A DNA stretch of 64,000 bases from JAGQZY01 sp964588335 (GTDB taxonomy: Bacteria > Bdellovibrionota > Bdellovibrionia > Bdellovibrionales > JAGQZY01): contig CAZPOV010000004.1 in NCBI GenBank assembly GCA_964588335.1, positions 191,373 to 255,372 of the forward strand, in the 5' to 3' direction. Position 1 is the first letter of the stretch; each line of letters starts with the position of its first letter. Positions 52,224-59,138 of this stretch are shown piece after piece. Under the pieces are notes generated by a model that saw only the letters and a program-made list of their open reading frames with translations, did not search any database and had not been told where the DNA came from. The translations under genes were made by a program, and so were the position numbers.

Positions 52224-52268
52224 AATTTATTTTAGAATTTGTCAGCTTACGTACAGGTTCAGAGAAAG

Positions 52269-52296
52269 CCCGATGCACCTTCATGGTGCGTTCGGG
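52269..52296. other. Strong hairpin in the intergenic region
   Basis: CCCGATGCACC (52269-52279) pairs with GGTGCGTTCGGG (52285-52296) around TTCAT, with one bulged T and one G-T pair. On the plus strand it is followed by a loose T-rich tail (TTTAGTTTTT about 15 bases on). It could be a terminator or part of a second small RNA; no coding function is visible. Confidence 0.5.
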
Positions 52297-52378
52297 TGGT
52301 GGTTTAGTTTTTCGAGCCCTCTCAGTTGTTCTTGCCTTCTGAAATTAGAATACTTCGGGTGCGTGACAGTTTTTGTTA

Positions 52379-52395
52379 CGTTTCAGAATGAAACG
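52379..52395. promoter_or_regulatory. Perfect inverted repeat, possible operator
   Basis: CGTTTC-AGAAT-GAAACG is an exact 6-bp dyad about 60 bases upstream of the start of the winged-helix gene at 52458, a position fit for autoregulation. No clear sigma70 boxes could be fixed around it. Confidence 0.4.
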
Positions 52396-52457
52396 GACTA
52401 AAGTTTGTTTTTCGGAAAAAGCTTAGAATTTTTCAATGCTTAGATTAAACTCAAAGG

Positions 52458-53324
52458 GTGGCTACAGCTAAAAATCAACGTCAAATTGAAGTCTACCGGG
52501 CCATAACCATGCTTAAAAGAGGCCGACCGGCCGATGTTATCCGCATGGTGGCGCCTCTGCTTGATCAAGATGCCAGTGATCCAGCCTTTAAAAGAGCTGT
52601 ACACCGAGATTTAAAGTCTTTGATGCACTCTAATCAAATTGGGGTTGATTACTACACGCCCGCCGGTGAGCTGATTCCGCCAGGAGAAGAGGAAGGGCAT
52701 CAAAATGTTCGGGTCGAATACTATCTTCTGACCCATATGGACCAAGAGATCACGGGTTATCAGCGCTTTTCAGAACTGGGTGGCGATATGATCGCCAAAC
52801 CTGTTCTTAATTCAGTTATTAAGTTCAATGAACATTTAAATGAGGTGCCAGTGAATACTTACCGCATCTCTTTAGAAATGCGCACCGGTTTTTTTATCCA
52901 TATGTGGATGGCTAAGGAAGATCGACCAGTCAAACTGATTATCGCCAGAACATCAAAAGAGATGAGTCAGAAAAGTGCACGCGAAATGGTTTTAGGGAAA
53001 TTAGACGCACGTTCACTGGTTCTCCTTTTACCCAACAAGGCGGTTTCACGGCTCAAGGTTGAAGATATGACCGGGCATTGTGAAATTGATTTCACTAAAA
53101 AAGAAGAAGAGGTCTTGTTAAACGACCATAACTCTCATAATGGCACTTTTAAAGCTTATGGTGACGACGTTAAAAAAACGTTTATGAATTTCTACATCAA
53201 TGATCAAACTATGGATGGGAATTATCAAAACCTTCTATGGGGAGAGATCAATGATCCAATAACTCTTGATGTTCCCAGCCTTATAAAAGCTGGAAACAGT
53301 TTGATCTTTTTGGACAGCGTCTAG
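52458..53324 (+). CDS. Winged-helix / FHA-like protein, possible regulator
   Basis: A 288-residue protein with a GTG start (MATAKNQRQIEVYRAITMLK). Residues 10-70 read like a winged helix, with AVHRDLKSLMHSNQIGVDYY resembling the recognition helix and wing of DeoR/WYL-type regulators. The last ~110 residues contain VSRLKVEDMTGHCEIDF and VLLNDHNSHNGTF, close to the FHA signature (SR...H..., LxDxxSxNGT), a phosphothreonine-binding fold. The middle ~100 residues are unassigned. If both calls hold, it could couple Ser/Thr kinase signalling to transcription (inference). No ribosome site of standard strength is seen. Confidence 0.6.
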   Translation: MATAKNQRQIEVYRAITMLKRGRPADVIRMVAPLLDQDASDPAFKRAVHRDLKSLMHSNQIGVDYYTPAGELIPPGEEEGHQNVRVEYYLLTHMDQEITGYQRFSELGGDMIAKPVLNSVIKFNEHLNEVPVNTYRISLEMRTGFFIHMWMAKEDRPVKLIIARTSKEMSQKSAREMVLGKLDARSLVLLLPNKAVSRLKVEDMTGHCEIDFTKKEEEVLLNDHNSHNGTFKAYGDDVKKTFMNFYINDQTMDGNYQNLLWGEINDPITLDVPSLIKAGNSLIFLDSV

Positions 53325-53420
53325 CCCAAGACTTGTTTTTTTCCCGCGTCTCGTTTAGCGACAGCCCTGTCTCATTCTATGGTAATGATCTGAAAGTATA
53401 CCTCTTGTTGATTTAAGGCC

Positions 53421-53429
53421 TGCTACAAT
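53421..53429 (+). promoter_or_regulatory. Extended -10 promoter of the TPR gene
   Basis: TGCTACAAT contains the TGn extension and a TACAAT -10 box, 34 bases before the ATG at 53463; no good -35 is needed for this class. GGGAGGAG (about 53448-53454) is the ribosome site. Confidence 0.55.
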
Positions 53430-53462
53430 AGGGGCTGGGTTTAACAGGGAGGAGATTCAAAG

Positions 53463-54569
53463 ATGGCATCCACTCAGTCAGAAGAAAGCAGCTACCAGAG
53501 CCTGGTTGAACTCCTTGATAAAGGCCACTTAGAAGCCTGTGTTCGTGGCTGCATGAGTCACATCGATGAATTTGGCGACTCTGCAAAAATATGGATTCTC
53601 GCTGGCAGTGCACTGGGGGCTGACAATCGGCCGAACCAAGCCCGTAGCGCTTTGCTTTGTGCCCTTAAAATTGATCCAAACAACGAAAACGCGCAGGTCA
53701 ATTACATCACTTCCTGTTTGCATGGCGGTCACAAAGAAGACGCGATTAAAGCTCTTAAGGAATTTCTTCCGGAAATGTCGGATGATTGTTTGGCCTTTAA
53801 AATGGCCCCTTGTTTGGCCGAGGCTTTAGAAACCGGGGTTTTGCAGTCCACCGATGTCGCACCCAAAATATGGATTCGAATTGAAAATATTCTCGACTCT
53901 ATCGAAGATGATCTGGATCACAATGCTAATGACGTCCCCCAGTTTGAACTCGAAAAGATCGCTAAAAGTTCAGACAATGTGATTCAGTTCCCGATAAGAA
54001 ATCCAGAGCTGCACGCTCAAATGCATAAACCGAAAGCGGTTGCACATTTTATTCTTGAAGAGGCGGAGTTTAAATCAGCCACCTTGTATATCGAACAGAA
54101 CGCTTTTCACATTAAGGGGTTTGATCACTATGTGGCGTCTCCTCCGGACTTTGACGAACCTTACGGCGAGGATGCTATTGTTTTAAATCCTAAAGACCTG
54201 GCTGAGTTTCTGTTTGCCGGGATTCCCCCCAAGTCCTTAAGTTTTTTAAAATTAGCGCGCCGCGATTGGGAGCGAAATGGCAGTGACTTCTACCTGTATG
54301 AAAGCTTTTGTGAGTCAGACAAAAGGATGAATGGAAAGCAACTGGTTCACGGTCATAATTTCGAAACCAAAAACATCCACTTCAAGCAAGAGGCCCTTTG
54401 GGAAGTCAATATGAACGATGTCTTGTACCCTTTCACGGCCAGTGCTGATTATGAAGCTTATCGACGCCTTGATGAACTCTGGTCGCCACCCTATCTTGGC
54501 GAGATAGTCTATAAAGAGCTTCGCAAAGAGATTAAAAAAATCAAAAGAAGTCGAAAAAAAGCCAGTTAA
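53463..54569 (+). CDS. TPR-repeat protein of unknown function
   Basis: A 368-residue cytoplasmic protein with no signal peptide. Residues 10-110 contain two or three TPR units (IWILAGSALGADNRPNQARS, ALLCALKIDPNNENAQVNYI, CLHGGHKEDAIKALKEF). The C-terminal ~200 residues (AVAHFILEEAEFKSATLYIE, FHIKGFDHYVASPPDF) match no family I know and end with a basic helix (KELRKEIKKIKRSRKKAS). It has its own promoter and a strong ribosome site. The 269-base gap that follows shows no gene; it marks the start of the AT-richer lipid cluster. Confidence 0.72.
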   Translation: MASTQSEESSYQSLVELLDKGHLEACVRGCMSHIDEFGDSAKIWILAGSALGADNRPNQARSALLCALKIDPNNENAQVNYITSCLHGGHKEDAIKALKEFLPEMSDDCLAFKMAPCLAEALETGVLQSTDVAPKIWIRIENILDSIEDDLDHNANDVPQFELEKIAKSSDNVIQFPIRNPELHAQMHKPKAVAHFILEEAEFKSATLYIEQNAFHIKGFDHYVASPPDFDEPYGEDAIVLNPKDLAEFLFAGIPPKSLSFLKLARRDWERNGSDFYLYESFCESDKRMNGKQLVHGHNFETKNIHFKQEALWEVNMNDVLYPFTASADYEAYRRLDELWSPPYLGEIVYKELRKEIKKIKRSRKKAS

Positions 54570-54838
54570 AAATATCATTGAATTTAATTTTTTTTTGGAG
54601 CCCTTTGAAAGTCGAAAGAGAAACTTTTGACGAGTGCCAATGAGCTACTAACCACTTGCGTTAAAAGCAAGAGGGGAGGGTTTACTTTGATCTCTTGGCC
54701 AAGAAGTCAAACCATGTTGGGTTAATCGCCGTGCAAACCGTTTTATCTTTGAATCAATAACTGGACGAAAATCAAGTTCGATGATCTGAGCCTAATACAA
54801 ATTATTATTTTCAACTAAAATGACTGTGAGACCCATTA

Positions 54839-55657
54839 ATGGAAAAGCTAAAGCCTATGTTGATGAAAAAAAAATTAATTTTTATATTTTTACTGTTTGG
54901 TTTGCTTAAACCACATGTTGCATTGGCCTTAGAAAATGCCGGGGAAAAATTAGCTCAAAGAGTTTACAATCGACCTGATGGAAAGACCATGGTTTCGCAA
55001 GTGAGCATGGTCATTAAGAGAAAGGGTTCAAGTCCAAGGTATCGAGATTTTGTTATGTACTCTATGGAGCCAAAGGTAGGCGAATTTTTTACAATCATTA
55101 AATTTTCAAGTCCAAAGGAAGTCAAAGACACCGTGCTACTCACAAAAGATTTTGTGGGTCCTGAAAATCAACAATCGATTTTCCTCCCGGCGCTTCGTCG
55201 TTCGCGAAGGATATCTTCAAATCGAATGGGAGGGGAGTTTGTTGGATCTCATTTCACTTTTGAAGATATGCGGGACAGAGAAGTTAATGAAGATACTCAT
55301 TCCATTGTTGGCGAGGATAAAGTTCTGGGTAAGAAGACCATTATTTTAGAGAGTCGGCCTCAAACCCCAGAGAAATCGACCTATAAGAAAAAGCGTCTTT
55401 GGATTCACCCGCAAACATTGTTACCGCTGAAAATCGAATTCTACGATAAAAAAGGTGATAAGAGCAAAGTGCTCGAAGCAAAAAAAGTTAAGAAGATAGG
55501 AAAATTTTGGACGGTAACGAACTCAGTCATGACAGACCTCAAGACACAAGGTACGACTGAGCTTAGTTTTAAAAAAATTCGTTATGATATTTCTATCCCT
55601 GAAAGTTACTTTAGTAGAAGGACACTAGAGGCCCCAGCGACAATAAGAGATCTCTGA
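54839..55657 (+). CDS. LolA-like outer-membrane lipoprotein-sorting family protein
   Basis: A 272-residue exported protein with signal peptide (KKKLIFIFLLFGLLKPHVALA) and the fold pattern of the LolA-like sorting family that accompanies MMPL exporters: YRDFVMYSMEPKVGEFFTII, SIFLPALRRSRRISSN, GSHFTFEDMRDREVN, KKRLWIHPQTLLPLKIEFYD. The start may be ATG 54839 or the better-placed ATG 54863 that begins MKKKLIF. Such proteins are thought to carry hydrophobic molecules across the periplasm. It is followed by a large barrel gene after 4 bases. The role here, passing the cluster's lipid product from the exporter to the barrel, is inference. Confidence 0.75.
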   Translation: MEKLKPMLMKKKLIFIFLLFGLLKPHVALALENAGEKLAQRVYNRPDGKTMVSQVSMVIKRKGSSPRYRDFVMYSMEPKVGEFFTIIKFSSPKEVKDTVLLTKDFVGPENQQSIFLPALRRSRRISSNRMGGEFVGSHFTFEDMRDREVNEDTHSIVGEDKVLGKKTIILESRPQTPEKSTYKKKRLWIHPQTLLPLKIEFYDKKGDKSKVLEAKKVKKIGKFWTVTNSVMTDLKTQGTTELSFKKIRYDISIPESYFSRRTLEAPATIRDL

Positions 55658-55661
55658 TCAA

Positions 55662-57272
55662 ATGATAAGAATTTGTGTTTTTTTGGTTTGTATCCTGATT
55701 TTGCCGGGATCCGTATTTGCCGAAGAGATAGATCCAATTGTGAAAAAATACAATGTTTATATGGGGCCGTTTAGTGAAAAACACATTCCGAAAGTAACAT
55801 CAACCCTAGATAGTTTACGAGTTAAATATAAGATTATAGGGCAGGGTCGTATATTATTTTATAGGAGTCAAAAAAAGCCAACCCCCTTTTTTTTTAAAAG
55901 TCTTTATGGAAAGCTTGGACGACTGAAAAGATTTTTAAAAAGAAAAGTGACCTATGAAAGACGTCAACAAAAAGAGCTCACAAATTTAGTCGTCGATAAA
56001 AATAACAAGGAAATGAAACAAGAGCAGTTTCAATCTCTATTCAATTTTTCTGGCTTAATTAAGGTTTTCCCACAGTACCACTATCAGACTTATGAGTCCC
56101 TGTATCCCCTGGTCTTTGAGTTGAAAGACTCTTTTGATCTATCTGAGTCTATATTATTTAATGCCGGACTTTTTAGTGCTGTTGATATAAACGAAGTGTC
56201 TGCAAATTTTATTGATACTAGAAGTTTTAATCTAAGTTACAGGTTTAGTTTAGGGAAAATGACTGTTGGGGCGCAAGTTCTATCATGGGGCCGTGTTTTC
56301 GAAAATTCAATTCTCGCCGGTTTTAACAGAGAGTTCTTTAAATTTGGCCCACAACTTACTCTAGCCGAAAGGTCACTTGATCAATGGGCCGTGCGTGCGG
56401 AAATCTACAAAAGTGATTTTAAAGTTGATGCTGTTGTCATTCCTTTTTTTCGCCATCACGAATATGCGAAAGAGGGAAGGCCTTGGTCACTTTTCTCTAA
56501 AAATAGAGGAGAGTTTGTGCTCGGTCCCGATCCAGAAACAAACCCAACGTTTTCACAACTTGTTCGCTTGTCTGCACTTGATACTGTTGAAAATAATAAT
56601 ATGGGTTGGGGAATTAGGGCAACCAATGATAATAATCAATTTTCTTGGGGATTAACGATCTATCAAGCTCCCTCTCTAAATCCGTATTTTTCCATCAACT
56701 CGCAAACATTGTTTTTGATTGGGCTTGGGCAAACACCAGAGCAGGCCGTTGCAAACACATCAGGAGCGGAGTTTTTCAGCAACTTCCCTATGCTTACAAC
56801 AGCGGCCCTTGACGGTTTTTTTGAAAGTTTAATCGGTTCTTTCAGGTTTGAGGCTGGTTATGAAAAGGGTACTCCGATGACGACAGCTGACTTTCAATAT
56901 ATAAATCGAAGCTCTTTTAAATGGAATTTGAGTTTCGAATCATTTTTCCGCGATGACCAGGACACCTTCAATCTTCTTCTCTCTGGAATTAATCTGTTCA
57001 ATGATAGAGATATTCTAGAGTTCCAAAATCAATACTATTTGACGGCTCAATATCGAATGGATCTAGCAGTTTCAGCTATTGAAGTGAAAGCTTCTGCAAC
57101 TTTTGGTCTGCATGCCAAAGATCAAACCTATGGGGTCATGGGAACCTATAAAGGTATGGACAATCAGACCTTATCTCTAAGCCTGAATCACTACAAGGGA
57201 GAGCCATTTACCTATACCTTTTTTCTAGAGGATTATAGTTTTATTAATTTCTCTTGGAGTTATTGGTTTTAG
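55662..57272 (+). CDS. Large outer-membrane barrel-like protein (DUF1302-like)
   Basis: A 536-residue exported protein: signal peptide MIRICVFLVCILILPGSVFA, a basic helical stretch (KRFLKRKVTYERRQQKELTN), then strands from about residue 130 onward, with LSYRFSLGKMTVGAQVLSWG resembling the DUF1302 pattern, ending FINFSWSYWF, a barrel-type last strand. DUF1302 proteins commonly co-occur with LolA-like and MMPL genes, as here. Convergent with the adenylating enzyme gene; the two stops are 9 bases apart. Function inferred as the outer-membrane part of a lipid export route. Confidence 0.7.
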   Translation: MIRICVFLVCILILPGSVFAEEIDPIVKKYNVYMGPFSEKHIPKVTSTLDSLRVKYKIIGQGRILFYRSQKKPTPFFFKSLYGKLGRLKRFLKRKVTYERRQQKELTNLVVDKNNKEMKQEQFQSLFNFSGLIKVFPQYHYQTYESLYPLVFELKDSFDLSESILFNAGLFSAVDINEVSANFIDTRSFNLSYRFSLGKMTVGAQVLSWGRVFENSILAGFNREFFKFGPQLTLAERSLDQWAVRAEIYKSDFKVDAVVIPFFRHHEYAKEGRPWSLFSKNRGEFVLGPDPETNPTFSQLVRLSALDTVENNNMGWGIRATNDNNQFSWGLTIYQAPSLNPYFSINSQTLFLIGLGQTPEQAVANTSGAEFFSNFPMLTTAALDGFFESLIGSFRFEAGYEKGTPMTTADFQYINRSSFKWNLSFESFFRDDQDTFNLLLSGINLFNDRDILEFQNQYYLTAQYRMDLAVSAIEVKASATFGLHAKDQTYGVMGTYKGMDNQTLSLSLNHYKGEPFTYTFFLEDYSFINFSWSYWF

Positions 57273-57281
57273 GCAAACGTT

Positions 57282-59054
57282 TTAAAACGAGTCGACTTTT
57301 CCCTTAATCAAGGATTTTATAATTTTAAGGATTTTTTTAGGTTTCGACATGTTGTAGTTTTTCAATTGATGATTTAACCACATATTTTTTGTTTCTGATC
57401 GCATAATTTTTCCGGAAGACGTTCGTGGTATTGAGCGGGGAGTTAACACGATGACTTGGTCCACAACGTGCTGAGTCTTTTTATAGACGTTTTTCTTCAC
57501 CTTTTCCTGAATTTTATGCACATCAGCTTTTTTTAATTTGGCCTTTTTTGATTCGACTACCAAGAAAAGAGACTCGGTATCAAGGTTTTTTTCTGAGGCT
57601 GGCGCCGAAAAGGCGACTGCGCAGCCCGAACGTAATTCATCAATCGATAAAATTGACTGTTCAATAAAGCTTGGATCAATATTTGAACCATTAAGAATTA
57701 TAACCTCTTTTCGACGTCCAACAATAAAAAGCTCTCCACTTTTTAAAAATCCTAAATCTCCACTGTTTAGCCAGCCATCTATAATCGTCGCTTTTGTTTC
57801 CTCAGGCATGTTGAAGTACTCAGTGAGAATTGAAGGGCTTTGAATCCAAATTTCACCGACGGATTGATCCGGTCGTTTTTTTCCTGTACTATCTCGAATT
57901 TCTATTTTAACGCCCGCAACTGGAGATCCCACCGACAGCAATTGCAAGCCTTCTGTTGAAGGTATCGCTTTTCCTTCTTGCTGAAGCATTTTTCTATCAA
58001 AGATTTCGAAATTTATCGATTTTCGTGGGTCAGCAAAGGTGACAGCGAGGGTTGCCTCAGCCAATCCGTAACAAGGGGTGAATGATTGTGTGTTGAATCC
58101 GTATTTTGTAAATTTAGAAAAAAAATGGTCCACCGTGCTGGGAAGTATCATCTCAGCACCGCAGCCAGTCAACGCCAGTGAACTTAAATCGATTGTACCT
58201 AGTTTTTCTTCCTCGATGCGTCGGGCACATAGGCCATACGCGAAATTCGGAGCGACTGTTACAGTCGCTTTGACGTCACTCATTGTTTTAATCCAAAGCA
58301 ATGGGTCGCCAATAAAATGATCTGGACGCAAAAAGTATAGAGTCGCATTTCCGATAATTGGAGCAAAGCACATCCCAACCAATCCCATGTCGTGATAAAG
58401 GGGGAGCCAGCTAACAGCCACTGGCCTTTGGTCTGTGGTTTTTTCATGCTGTCGAGCTATTTGGTAAGCATTTTCAATCGCTGCGTGATGACTGATGGCA
58501 ACCGGCTTTGGTTGGCCTGTCGAACCAGAAGAATATTGTAAAAATGCTAATTCGTGAAAGTCAGGCGCGAGGTTCGGTTGGTTATCAGTATCGAATTCTT
58601 TTACCGAGTGCACCCCGAGATGCACCTTCGCTTTTTTTACAGGAGTGTATAAAATTTTTTGGATCTGATTATTAGTTAAAACAATCTTGGTATTGACTAT
58701 GGTTAGTAGTTTTTCTGTGTGTTTTTGCCAATCGTCAATTTTTCCAAGATTTAGAGGTGGATAAATGGAATAGGGGATGGCTCCTAGTAATTGACACCCG
58801 AAAAAACAGTAAAAAAACTCGACACAAGTCGGTAAAATCAGACAGACAGTATCTCCCTTTGTCACTCCGAGTTCACGTAATTTTGCAGCATACTTATTGG
58901 CACCCAAATATATATCTTGAAAATGGTAACCTGTTTTGGCACCACTGGGTCTTACAAAGAAAAGTGACTTATTTTGATCTATTTCAGCACGATGGGCGAT
59001 GAGTTCTGGTAAAAATTTTTTTGCCGAATGGCCTTTGCTGGTATGGGAAGTCAT
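57282..59054 (-). CDS. Fatty-acyl-AMP ligase (FAAL)
   Basis: A 590-residue ANL enzyme from ATG 59054. Motifs: LAFLQYSSGSTGQPKPVAIS (P-loop), SWLPLYHDMGLVGMCF and CYGLAEATLAVTFADP, both characteristic of FAALs, NSGDLGFLKSGELFIVGRRK and the C-terminal SGKIMRSETK. FAALs make acyl-AMP and hand the acyl chain to a carrier protein rather than CoA. A downstream ACP (62035) is the natural acceptor. The open frame continues to a TTG at 59084, but that stretch contains a TATAAT promoter box and is probably untranslated. Basic C-terminus (KPKKILKIIKSLIKGKV). Divergent from the aminotransferase-reductase gene. Confidence 0.88.
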   Translation of the reverse strand: MTSHTSKGHSAKKFLPELIAHRAEIDQNKSLFFVRPSGAKTGYHFQDIYLGANKYAAKLRELGVTKGDTVCLILPTCVEFFYCFFGCQLLGAIPYSIYPPLNLGKIDDWQKHTEKLLTIVNTKIVLTNNQIQKILYTPVKKAKVHLGVHSVKEFDTDNQPNLAPDFHELAFLQYSSGSTGQPKPVAISHHAAIENAYQIARQHEKTTDQRPVAVSWLPLYHDMGLVGMCFAPIIGNATLYFLRPDHFIGDPLLWIKTMSDVKATVTVAPNFAYGLCARRIEEEKLGTIDLSSLALTGCGAEMILPSTVDHFFSKFTKYGFNTQSFTPCYGLAEATLAVTFADPRKSINFEIFDRKMLQQEGKAIPSTEGLQLLSVGSPVAGVKIEIRDSTGKKRPDQSVGEIWIQSPSILTEYFNMPEETKATIIDGWLNSGDLGFLKSGELFIVGRRKEVIILNGSNIDPSFIEQSILSIDELRSGCAVAFSAPASEKNLDTESLFLVVESKKAKLKKADVHKIQEKVKKNVYKKTQHVVDQVIVLTPRSIPRTSSGKIMRSETKNMWLNHQLKNYNMSKPKKILKIIKSLIKGKVDSF

Positions 59055-59066
59055 TTGATTTAAAAT

Positions 59067-59096
59067 ATTATAATAAAAATTCAAAATTCACATCAA
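59067..59096 (-). promoter_or_regulatory. Promoter of the fatty-acyl-AMP ligase gene
   Basis: On the minus strand TTGATG (59096-59091) and TATAAT (59072-59067) are 18 bases apart. Transcription would begin near 59060, only a few bases before ATG 59054, implying a very short or absent leader. Confidence 0.55.
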
Positions 59097-59138
59097 AAAT
59101 ACCGAAAAGACTAGTGGCTTAAGGCCAAGGAGTGACCG

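Noticed and set aside
57287..57298. Perfect palindrome CGTTTTAAAACG
   Set aside because: It lies in the 3' end of the ligase gene, is short and AT-rich, and has no T-run typical of a terminator; chance is likely.
59055..59084. TTG-initiated extension of the fatty-acyl-AMP ligase
   Set aside because: The segment is AT-rich and contains TATAAT with a fitting -35, so it reads as promoter.
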